Source: DATARH01 sp050246595 (GTDB lineage: Bacteria; Pseudomonadota; Alphaproteobacteria; ATCC43930; CGMCC-115725). Taken from it: a DNA stretch of 14,708 bases. How positions within the stretch are numbered: the stretch's first letter is position 1; each line of letters begins with the position of its first letter. A program made the position numbers and the translations under genes. The notes under the pieces were generated by a model. The model was not told where the DNA came from and made no database searches. It worked only from the letters and a program-made list of their open reading frames with translations. Below, piece by piece: positions 1-6,048 of this stretch. The stretch is from contig JBFWVT010000104.1 in assembly GCA_050246595.1 (NCBI GenBank), forward strand, positions 1-14,708, written 5' to 3'.

Positions 1-127
1 CGTCGAGGCCGAAGAACTCGATATTGGGATTGACCCACAACGCCACCCGCGCGCCGTCGGGCCAGGTCAGCTTGGGACGGCGCGTGATCGGTACATAGGC
101 GAGAGGGCCATAGCGGCGCGGAATCAT
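1..127 (-). CDS. Polysaccharide deacetylase / allantoinase-like protein, N-terminal part
   Basis: This is the first 42 codons of a minus-strand gene cut by the left edge of the window. The visible protein starts MIPRRYGPLAYVPITRRPKL and continues with TWPDGARVALWVNPNIEFF. The pattern of an YxP(I/F)xxRP lead followed by WPxGARVALW and NIEFF is typical of the N terminus of NodB-fold polysaccharide deacetylases of the PuuE (cofactor-free allantoinase) type. These hydrolyse amide or cyclic amide bonds in the cytoplasm; the catalytic Asp/His motifs lie beyond the window, so the exact activity is unknown. The ATG at 125-127 is the only start that gives this lead; the Shine-Dalgarno is weak (GAGAG about nine bases upstream). 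It is divergent from the RidA gene across 227 bp, which must hold both promoters. I recognise no convincing promoter boxes there. Confidence 0.7.
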   Translation of the reverse strand, partial: MIPRRYGPLAYVPITRRPKLTWPDGARVALWVNPNIEFFGLD

Positions 128-354
128 TGGCAACCACTCTCAATCGATACGCATTCACCCGACATTCGCCGGGTCCCCGCATTTTCGCGGAGAGGATCGC
201 CGCTCTGACCGGCTTATTCAAACGCGAGATGCGAGGCCGGCGTGCCACGCATACCGGTCGCACGGCAGACTGGCGACGGCTTGTTGGGTTGCGTCCGCGC
301 CCCGATCTCGGCAGCATCGAACCGACGCATTGCCAACGAGACGGGAAGCACCCC

Positions 355-744
355 ATGAGCAGCATCGTCCGTGCCGTCAGCCCACATCTCGGCGAGCCGC
401 CGCCGGGCACATGGTCGAATTGTCTCGTGGTCGGCGGCGTCGCCTATGTCGCCGGCATGACCGCAACCGGCGGCGATCTGACCGACGAATACACCCAGAG
501 CAAGGCAATCTTCGGCAAGATCAGGCATCTGGTCGAAGCGGCGGGCGGCACGATGGCCGATATCGTCGCGGTGACGATTTTTGTCACCGACATCAGCCAG
601 CGCGAAAAGGTCTGGCAGGCCCGCCGCGAGTTTTTCACCGGCGATTTCCCCACCTCGACGCTGGTCCAGGTGGCGGCACTCGCCAACCCGTCGCTGAGGG
701 TCGAAATCAACGCCGTGGCGCATATCGGAGCCGGCCGGCGCTGA
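355..744 (+). CDS. RidA/YjgF/UK114 family protein (enamine/imine deaminase or paralog)
   Basis: A 129-residue protein, the usual length of the RidA superfamily, whose archetype hydrolyses reactive 2-aminoacrylate-type enamines/imines to ketoacids and ammonia in the cytoplasm. Family hallmarks are visible: VVGGVAYVAGMTA (residues 25-37), the helix with QSKAIFGKIRHLVEAAGG (48-65), the strand VTIFVTDI (73-80) and the C-terminal signature ANPSLRVEINAVA (110-122), in which Arg115 corresponds to the substrate carboxylate-binding arginine and Glu117 to the conserved acidic residue. The open frame runs back to 127, but the first 76 codons look like noncoding sequence; the ATG at 355 is preceded by GGGAAG at good spacing. 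Many RidA paralogs (RutC-like and others) sit in catabolic clusters for N-containing compounds, which fits the deacetylase and oxidoreductases beside it. The specific subfamily cannot be decided by eye. Confidence 0.9.
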   Translation: MSSIVRAVSPHLGEPPPGTWSNCLVVGGVAYVAGMTATGGDLTDEYTQSKAIFGKIRHLVEAAGGTMADIVAVTIFVTDISQREKVWQARREFFTGDFPTSTLVQVAALANPSLRVEINAVAHIGAGRR

Positions 745-745
745 C

Positions 746-769
746 ATCCGCCGCACGGGGATGGCGGAT
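746..769. terminator. Possible bidirectional terminator hairpin between RidA and the molybdoenzyme gene
   Basis: ATCCGCC (746-752) and GGCGGAT (763-769) form a perfect 7-bp stem with a 10-base loop. It lies in the 24-base gap between the convergent stop codons (742-744 on plus, 769-771 on minus) and touches the minus-strand stop. There is no T-run, so terminator function is inferred from placement. The arms share the GGCGGAT core of the palindromes at 7374 and 8336, but in inside-out order. Confidence 0.4.
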
Positions 770-3096
770 TATCGTACCGTCCGCAGCGCGCGCCACACCT
801 TCTCGGCGGTGGCAGGCATCTCGACCGCCGGGGCCCCGATCGAGGCCAGCGCGTCGTTGATCGCGTTCATCACCGCCGGGATCGCGCCGATCGTGCCGGC
901 CTCCCCGACCCCCTTGACGCCGAGCGGGTTGCGGGGGCTTGGAGTCGCATTCTCGCGCAATTCGAAATGGCAGAGATTGTCGGCCCGCGGCATCGCGTAA
1001 TCCATAAACGAGCCGCTCAGCAACTGCCCGCTCTGCGGGTCGTAGACCAGGTTTTCGAACAGCGCCTGACCGAGTCCCTGAACGACGCCGCCGTGGATCT
1101 GCCCCTCGCACAGGAGCGGGTTCAGCATCGTCCCGACATCATCGACCGCGCAGTAGCGCGACAGCTCGACCTCGCCGGTCTCAGAGTCGATCTCGACCTC
1201 GCAGACATGCGCGCCGGACGGAAATGTCGCGGCGTCCTCCGGACCGAAATTCGAACGCTCGGCAAACCCGATTTCGACACCATCGGGCAGTTGCGCCGAC
1301 TGGAACGCGCGGCGCGCGACCTCCTCAATCGCCACCGCGCGGTCGGTGCCGGCGATCAGAAACCGGCCGCGCTCGAACACGATATCGGCCGCCGCCGCCT
1401 CCATCATATGCGCCGCGATCTGCCGTCCCTTCTCGATCAGCCGGTCGGCGGCGCCGATAATCGCCGAGCCGGCGAGCTGCGCCGAGCGCGAGCCGAACGT
1501 GCCGATCCCGATCGTCACGAGATCGCTGTCGCCCCAGCGGTAGCGGATTTTATCGGCATCGATGCCGAGCTTGTCCGACAGCACCTGCTTGAATGTCGTC
1601 GCGTGGCCCTGGCCGTGATCCATGCTGCCGGTCAGCAGCACGACCCCGCCTTCCGGATCGAAGCGGATTTCGGCATGCTCGTAATCCCGCCCGCCGGTCG
1701 CCGCCACCGTCGTCGCGACCCCGATGCCGAGCAGTTTGCCGCGGCTTCGCGCCGCTTCCCGCCGCTCCGCGATCCGGTCCCAGCCCGACAGCGTCAGCGC
1801 GTCATCAAGGTTTTTCGCGAAATCGCCGCTGTCATAGGTCTGCCGCATCGGCGTCAGATACGGCATCGCGCTGGCCGGAATCGTATTGCGGCGGCGCAAT
1901 TCGGCCGGGTCGATACCCAATTCCCTGGCCGCCTTCTCAACGATGCTTTCGACGACATAGATCGGTTCGGGCCGGCTGCCGCCGCGATAAGGCGCCGTGG
2001 TCATCGTGTTGGTCAGCACCGCCGTGACCTCGGCGTGCACCGCCTCGAAATTATAGGTGTTGACGAGGCACCCCATGCCGATCGTCAGCGGTATCGTCGG
2101 CCGGTCGGTCGAATAATAGGCGCCGATCGACGACACCCAGCGCGTGCGCAGCGCGAGGAATTTGCCGTCCGGCCCCAATGCCAATTCCGCCTCGACGGTG
2201 CTGCCGCGCGCCTGCTCGTCGCTTTGCAGGCCCTCGCCGCGCTCGGCGACCCAGCGCACCGGGCGCCCGACGGTCTCGGAAGCCCATAGCGCCAGAGCGT
2301 ATTCGGGATAGCAGCCGCCCTTCATGCCGAAGCCGCCGCCCATCGTGTCGCACACGACGCGCAGCTGATGATGCGGCACGCGGAAGATCTGCCCGGCCAG
2401 CGCCGCCCGGATTTGATGCACCGACTGGACCGTGCAGCGGATCGTGTAGCGGTCCTCGTCGCGGTCGTATTGCGCGATACAGCCGCGCGGCTCCATGCTG
2501 TTCGCGGTCACCCGGTTGACGACGATCTTGTGCCGCACGATGCGGGAGGCGCGCGCGAACGCGGCATCGGTCGCGGCCTTGTCGCCGGCCTCGACCGTAA
2601 AGGCCTCGTTGCCGGGGTTGTCGTCCCACACCGGAGGCGCATCGGGCGCGATTGCCGCCTCGGCCGAGATGACCGAAGGCAGAATCTCGTACTCGACCGC
2701 CAGCAGCTCGGCCGCGTCCTTTGCCCGGTCCAGCGTCTCGGCGACGATAAAGGCGACCGGCTGGCCGACATGGCGCACCCGCTCCCGCGCCAGCAGCGGC
2801 AGCGGGCAGACATAGGAAGGCGCGCCGTTCCGCTTGCGACGCGGGATCAGAGGCCGCAGCGCGCCGAGACCGCGCCGCGCGAGATCGGCGCCGGTCAATA
2901 CCGCGATCGCCCCCGGCGCGGCGCGCGCCCGCTCCGCGTCGAGCGACACGATCCTTGCATGCGCGTGCGGCGAGCGCACGACATGCCCGTGCGCGGCCCC
3001 GATCGCCGCTACGTCCGCAACATAGCGTCCCCGTCCGGTAAGCAGTCGGAAGTCTTCCTCGCGTGGCACTCTCTGCCCGATCGACAGAACGCTCAT
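769..3096 (-). CDS. Xanthine dehydrogenase/CoxL-family molybdopterin-binding large subunit, isolated
   Basis: A 775-residue catalytic subunit of the molybdenum hydroxylase (xanthine oxidase) family. These enzymes hydroxylate N-heterocycles, aldehydes or similar carbons with water at a Mo-cytosine-dinucleotide cofactor in the cytoplasm. Visible features: N-terminal RxEDxRLLTGRGRY (residues 12-25) and HVVRSPHAHA (38-47), typical of the Ald_Xan_dh a/b hammerhead domain; GGGFGMKG (253-260); the active-site loop TAPYRGGSRPE (367-377); SMDHGQGHATTF (491-502); and GVKGVGEAG (726-734), where Glu732 is the catalytic base. The loop is not the AYRCSFR of true aerobic CO dehydrogenase; it is nearer the AYRGAGR of form II CoxL-like proteins but differs from that too. 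The normal partners, a 2Fe-2S small subunit and an FAD medium subunit, are not adjacent on either side. The ATG at 3096 has GGGGA five bases upstream. Substrate unknown. Confidence 0.9.
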   Translation of the reverse strand: MSVLSIGQRVPREEDFRLLTGRGRYVADVAAIGAAHGHVVRSPHAHARIVSLDAERARAAPGAIAVLTGADLARRGLGALRPLIPRRKRNGAPSYVCPLPLLARERVRHVGQPVAFIVAETLDRAKDAAELLAVEYEILPSVISAEAAIAPDAPPVWDDNPGNEAFTVEAGDKAATDAAFARASRIVRHKIVVNRVTANSMEPRGCIAQYDRDEDRYTIRCTVQSVHQIRAALAGQIFRVPHHQLRVVCDTMGGGFGMKGGCYPEYALALWASETVGRPVRWVAERGEGLQSDEQARGSTVEAELALGPDGKFLALRTRWVSSIGAYYSTDRPTIPLTIGMGCLVNTYNFEAVHAEVTAVLTNTMTTAPYRGGSRPEPIYVVESIVEKAARELGIDPAELRRRNTIPASAMPYLTPMRQTYDSGDFAKNLDDALTLSGWDRIAERREAARSRGKLLGIGVATTVAATGGRDYEHAEIRFDPEGGVVLLTGSMDHGQGHATTFKQVLSDKLGIDADKIRYRWGDSDLVTIGIGTFGSRSAQLAGSAIIGAADRLIEKGRQIAAHMMEAAAADIVFERGRFLIAGTDRAVAIEEVARRAFQSAQLPDGVEIGFAERSNFGPEDAATFPSGAHVCEVEIDSETGEVELSRYCAVDDVGTMLNPLLCEGQIHGGVVQGLGQALFENLVYDPQSGQLLSGSFMDYAMPRADNLCHFELRENATPSPRNPLGVKGVGEAGTIGAIPAVMNAINDALASIGAPAVEMPATAEKVWRALRTVR

Positions 3097-3128
3097 GCCG
3101 GTCCCCGCCGCAAATTGGCGCCGTTAAT

Positions 3129-3166
3129 TTCACCAAATTCATAGTCCAGTATTGACTGATGGTGAA
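3129..3166. promoter_or_regulatory. Inverted repeats in the promoter region of the molybdoenzyme gene
   Basis: The 5' region of the molybdoenzyme gene holds TTCACCA (3129-3135) matched by TGGTGAA (3160-3166), 7-bp arms 24 bases apart. Between them lies a smaller imperfect palindrome, AGTCnAnnnTnGACT (3143-3157). The repeats lie 33-70 bases upstream of the start codon at 3096, where a repressor could act. No regulator gene is adjacent, so an operator role is inference only. Confidence 0.3.
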
Positions 3167-3238
3167 GCGTTGGGGAGACCGGAAACCTGGAGTTGAGACG
3201 AAGAAATCCAATGGTTTGCCGGCCGCAGATTTGCCGCA

Positions 3239-3261
3239 GAACCGGATGGACGCTCCGGTTC
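3239..3261 (-). terminator. Possible terminator downstream of the GMC oxidoreductase
   Basis: GAACCGGA (3239-3246) and TCCGGTTC (3254-3261) form a perfect 8-bp stem with a 7-base loop, beginning 22 bases after the GMC stop codon in its direction of transcription. There is no U-tract. If it works, the GMC and molybdoenzyme genes are separate transcription units despite sharing a strand. Confidence 0.4.
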
Positions 3262-3283
3262 CCTCAACCGTGGATTATACCAC

Positions 3284-4891
3284 TCATACGGCAGCGGCGG
3301 CGCGCGCGTCTTCCCGGATCATCGCGGCGCCTTTCTCGCCGATCATGATCGTCGGCGCATTGGTATTGCCGGTGGTCACCGCCGGCATGATCGAGGCATC
3401 GATGACCCGCAGCCCGGCGATGCCGTGCACGCGCAGGCGCGGATCGACAACCGCCATCGGGTCTGTTCCCATCTTGCAGGTGCCGACGGGGTGGAAGACA
3501 TTGGTCCCCGCCTGTCGCGCGAATTCGGCAAACTGCTCGTCGGTTGCGACGCCGGGTCCCGGCACGGTTTCGGCGACGCTGTAGCGCGCGATTGCCGGCT
3601 GGGCGAAGATCCGCCTTGTGTGCCGGATGCCGGCAATCAGCACGCGCAGATCGCTCGGTGCCGACAGGTAGTTCGGACGGATCGTCGGGTATTCGAACGG
3701 ATCGGGCGAGGCGGCCATGATGGTTCCGCGGCTGTCCGGGCGCACCGGGCAGACCGCGACCGTCATGCCCGGCTCGCGCTCCAGCCGGCGGAAAACGCCC
3801 TGGGCATAGCTCGCCGGCGTGAACAGCAATTGCAGGTCGGGGCTGGCCAGCCCCTCGCGGCTGCGGCAGAAAACCATCGCCGAGGTGACACCAAAGGTCA
3901 GCGCGCCGTTGCCGATTGTTGCCCAGCGCGCGACCTCGCGCGCCAGACGCAGTCCGCGCGCCAACTGGTTGATGCTCACCGCGTCATGCACCCGGTGCGA
4001 AATGCGCACGACGTAATGATCGTTCAGATTGGCGCCGACCCCCGGCAGATCATGCAACACGGGCACGCCGATCGATTGCAGATGCGCCGCCGGCCCGATG
4101 CCGGAAATCTGCAAGACATGCGGCGAGTTGACCGCACCGCCGCAGAGGATCACCTCGCGCGCCGCCATCTGCCGCCGGTCGGTCCCGTTCTGGCGGAAGG
4201 CGACGCCGATGCAACGCTTGCCGTCAAACAGCAGTTTGGTGACGAGCGCGTCGGTCTCGACCTTGAGATTGCTTCGGTGCCGGGCCTGCGCGAGAAAGGT
4301 CCGCGCCGTCGAGCCGCGCAGCCGCCCGCGGCGCGTCATCTGCGAATAAGCGACGCCCTCCTGCGTTCTGCCGTTGTAATCCTCGGTGAACGGGAAACCG
4401 GCCTGCTTGGCGGCCTCGACAAAGCTGTGCGTCAGACCGAGGATCGTGCGGTAATCCTCGACGATCAGCGGGCCGCCGCGGTTGCGGTAAGTCGGATCGC
4501 CATTGCCGCGATAGGTCTCCGATTTGCGAAAGAAGGGCAATACCTCATCGTAGCTCCAGCCGCGACAACCCATCTGCGCCCAGTTGTCGTAATCGGCCGG
4601 GTTGCCGCGCACATAGAGCATGCCGTTGATCGAGCTGGTGCCGCCGAGCGTCTTGCCGCGCGGCCATTGCAGCCGGCGACCGGCGGTGCCCGGCTCACCC
4701 TCGCTGAAGAAATTCCAGTTGATTTTGGCATTGTCGAGGACGCGCAGGACGCCTGCCGGAATATGGATCATCGGGTCGCGATCGGACGGCCCGGCTTCGA
4801 GCAGGACGACCCGCGAACCGTCCTCACCCAGCCGGCTGGCCACGACGCAACCGGCCGATCCGGCGCCAATGACCACATAATCCGCTTCCAT
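3284..4891 (-). CDS. GMC family FAD-dependent oxidoreductase (choline/alcohol dehydrogenase type)
   Basis: A 535-residue flavoprotein of the glucose-methanol-choline family, which oxidises alcohols to aldehydes or acids with FAD. The N-terminal Rossmann motif VVIGAGSAGCVVASRL (residues 6-21) ends in the LLEAG ribose-binding acidic residue. GMC signature 1 is at 83-104 (GGTSSINGMLYVRGNP...), signature 2 at 251-266 (GGAVNSPHVLQISGIG), and the C-terminal catalytic segment has HPVGTCKMG (His467) and TGNTNAPT (Asn511). Length and layout match bacterial BetA/AlkJ-like proteins; the substrate is not readable. The frame is open to 5050, but the first 45 codons look non-coding. I chose ATG 4891 because GAGGG lies four bases before it and a TATAAG box lies too close to the alternative ATG at 4915 (543 aa, AAGG upstream). 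It sits upstream of the molybdoenzyme gene on the same strand, 187 bp apart. Confidence 0.9.
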   Translation of the reverse strand: MEADYVVIGAGSAGCVVASRLGEDGSRVVLLEAGPSDRDPMIHIPAGVLRVLDNAKINWNFFSEGEPGTAGRRLQWPRGKTLGGTSSINGMLYVRGNPADYDNWAQMGCRGWSYDEVLPFFRKSETYRGNGDPTYRNRGGPLIVEDYRTILGLTHSFVEAAKQAGFPFTEDYNGRTQEGVAYSQMTRRGRLRGSTARTFLAQARHRSNLKVETDALVTKLLFDGKRCIGVAFRQNGTDRRQMAAREVILCGGAVNSPHVLQISGIGPAAHLQSIGVPVLHDLPGVGANLNDHYVVRISHRVHDAVSINQLARGLRLAREVARWATIGNGALTFGVTSAMVFCRSREGLASPDLQLLFTPASYAQGVFRRLEREPGMTVAVCPVRPDSRGTIMAASPDPFEYPTIRPNYLSAPSDLRVLIAGIRHTRRIFAQPAIARYSVAETVPGPGVATDEQFAEFARQAGTNVFHPVGTCKMGTDPMAVVDPRLRVHGIAGLRVIDASIMPAVTTGNTNAPTIMIGEKGAAMIREDARAAAAV

Positions 4892-4922
4892 CGCGCCCTC
4901 ACCCGCACTCCCCATATCGGAC

Positions 4923-4952
4923 CTTATATCATCCCGGCCGCGCGGCACCCAA
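4923..4952 (-). promoter_or_regulatory. Candidate promoter of the GMC oxidoreductase gene
   Basis: On the minus strand TTGGGT (4947-4952) and TATAAG (4923-4928, five of six with the sigma-70 -10 consensus) are 18 bases apart. Transcription would start near 4915, leaving a short leader before the ATG at 4891. The -35 match is only partial. Confidence 0.35.
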
Positions 4953-4995
4953 ACCCGCCGGGCACCAAAAGCGCCGACCTCATTCATCGCCCAGT

Positions 4996-5023
4996 CTCGT
5001 ACAGCCTGCTCGTACAGCCTGCT
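4996..5023. repeat. 13-bp tandem direct repeat in the cbtB leader
   Basis: CTCGTACAGCCTG occurs twice back to back (4996-5008 and 5009-5021), with a further CT at 5022-5023. It lies in the divergent gap between the GMC gene and cbtB, 67 bases before the cbtB start. It could be a paired regulator site or a slipped-strand duplication; there is no evidence to choose. Confidence 0.7.
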
Positions 5024-5089
5024 TAGGTGCTGGCAAGGCCGGGCCGACACGATTAGAGTGCCGCCGGTTCAGGTTCAGGGGGCGCGGCG

Positions 5090-5293
5090 ATGAGGGCGCT
5101 TTTGACTGGAATGCGGGCGCAAGCCGGTGCGAGCAGCGGGGCGGCGGCGTCCCGCTCGGAGAGGCTGGCGGCCGCGGCGGTTGCGGCGGTGCTGGGGCTT
5201 GGCGTGATCTGGGGGGTCGGCTTTTCGCACATCCCGGCGTGGCACAACGCGGCACATGATTCGCGCCACTCGATGGCGTTCCCCTGTCATTAG
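5090..5293 (+). CDS. cbtB: CbtB, small subunit of the cobalt transporter
   Basis: A 67-residue protein with one predicted membrane helix (about residues 25-45, rich in Ala/Leu/Gly/Val) followed by a short histidine-rich tail: GFSHIPAWHNAAHDSRHSMAFPCH, with His47, His52, His56, His60, Cys66 and His67. The WHNAAHDxRHxxxFPCH ending is the CbtB signature and is thought to bind the metal for the partner CbtA. The ATG at 5090 has AGGGGG seven bases upstream. It is followed at once by cbtA (seven bases between stop and the ATG at 5301), so the two are surely cotranscribed. CbtAB transporters are known as B12-related cobalt importers often controlled by cobalamin riboswitches; I find no riboswitch motif in the 5' gap here. 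Confidence 0.88.
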   Translation: MRALLTGMRAQAGASSGAAASRSERLAAAAVAAVLGLGVIWGVGFSHIPAWHNAAHDSRHSMAFPCH

Positions 5294-5300
5294 CCGGAAG

Positions 5301-6017
5301 ATGACGTTGCTGCGACGCATCCTCCTGGCGGCGCTGCTCGGCGGGGCGCTGGCCGGCGTCTTTGCCGCTGTGCTGCATCAGTTCGCCACGGTGCCGCTGA
5401 TCCTCGAAGCCGAGACATACGAACTCGCGGCCGAGCACGCCGCCCCCCACACCGCCCCGGCGCCTTCGCCAGCGGCAGCAGACCACCACCATGCGCACGG
5501 CGACGCCTGGGCGCCCGAGGAGGGTGCCGAGCGTGTCGCATATACGCTCGCCGCCGATATGCTGGTGGGGATCGGTTTCGCACTGCTCCTTGCCGCCGGC
5601 ATGGTGTTGCGCGGGGGCGAGATCGCCTGGCGCAAGGGTCTGTTATGGGGGCTGGCCGGGTTTCTCGCGTTCACGGTGGCGCCCGGTCTGGGATTGCCGC
5701 CCGACCTTCCCGGAAACGATGCCGGCCCGCTGCTGGCGCGGCAGCTCTGGTGGGCGGCAACCGCGGTGATGACCGCGGGCGCGCTGGCGTTGCTGGCCTT
5801 TACAAGGCACAAGCTAACCGCGGTCGCCGCGGTGGCCCTTCTGGCGCTGCCGCATCTTTACGGCGCGCCGCCGCTTCCGTCCGAAGAGGGGGCCGCGCCG
5901 GCTTCCCTGGCGCGGCAATTCATCGTGACCGCGACCGTGGCGAGCCTGCTGTTCTGGGCCGCGCTCGGCGCGGCGACCGGTTATTTTTACGGCCGCTTCG
6001 GACACCGGGGCGCCTGA
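5301..6017 (+). CDS. cbtA: CbtA, membrane subunit of the cobalt transporter
   Basis: A 238-residue inner-membrane protein with about six hydrophobic segments: roughly residues 6-24, 86-103, 113-128, 149-167, 172-186 and 207-228. Family marks are the opening RRILLAALLGGALAG, TPLILEAETYE-like text at 31-41, and APGLGLPPDLPG (127-138). The first loop carries a histidine-rich stretch ADHHHAHGD (60-68) that probably handles metal. It should form the cobalt permease with CbtB. The start is uncertain: ATG 5301 has GGAAG directly against it, TTG 5307 would have better spacing from the same site, and the frame is open to an ATG at 5256 inside cbtB. I chose 5301 because it gives the usual short N terminus. 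It ends inside a strong hairpin (6017-6046). Confidence 0.87.
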   Translation: MTLLRRILLAALLGGALAGVFAAVLHQFATVPLILEAETYELAAEHAAPHTAPAPSPAAADHHHAHGDAWAPEEGAERVAYTLAADMLVGIGFALLLAAGMVLRGGEIAWRKGLLWGLAGFLAFTVAPGLGLPPDLPGNDAGPLLARQLWWAATAVMTAGALALLAFTRHKLTAVAAVALLALPHLYGAPPLPSEEGAAPASLARQFIVTATVASLLFWAALGAATGYFYGRFGHRGA

Positions 6018-6046
6018 TACCGGCCGGCGCTGACGCCGGCTGGTAT
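6017..6046. terminator. Bidirectional terminator between cbtA and the flavin monooxygenase gene
   Basis: ATACCGGCCGGCG (6017-6029) pairs with CGCCGGCTGGTAT (6034-6046) over 13 positions, with one G-T mismatch that becomes a wobble pair in RNA, around a CTGA loop. It begins at the last base of the cbtA stop and ends three bases before the convergent gene's stop. The stem is strong but the following bases (TATCAGG) are not a T-run, so it may work in both directions mainly through stem stability. Confidence 0.7.
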
Positions 6047-6048
6047 TA

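Noticed and set aside
127..354. N-terminal extension of the RidA protein from ATG 127
   Set aside because: The extra 76 residues have no homology character, and the ATG at 355 has a good ribosome site and gives the family length.
967..2289. 440-codon plus-strand ORF opposite the molybdoenzyme gene
   Set aside because: Arg/Ala/Asp-rich shadow translation caused by high GC; the opposite strand has clear conserved motifs throughout.
769..3096. True carbon monoxide dehydrogenase (CoxL form I)
   Set aside because: The AYRCSFR active-site loop is missing, and coxM and coxS are not adjacent.
4996..5023. CRISPR-like repeat
   Set aside because: Two 13-bp copies directly abutting, with no spacers and no cas genes.
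3425..5026. 533-codon plus-strand ORF opposite the GMC oxidoreductase
   Set aside because: No recognisable domain, biased residue composition, and fully covered by a well-supported gene on the other strand.
4892..5050. N-terminal extension of the GMC protein from 5050
   Set aside because: It spans the promoter-like TATAAG box and the tandem repeat and would add about 50 unconserved residues before the FAD motif.
4916..5089. Cobalamin riboswitch before cbtB
   Set aside because: No B12 box or other conserved core could be found by eye; kept only as a computation to run.
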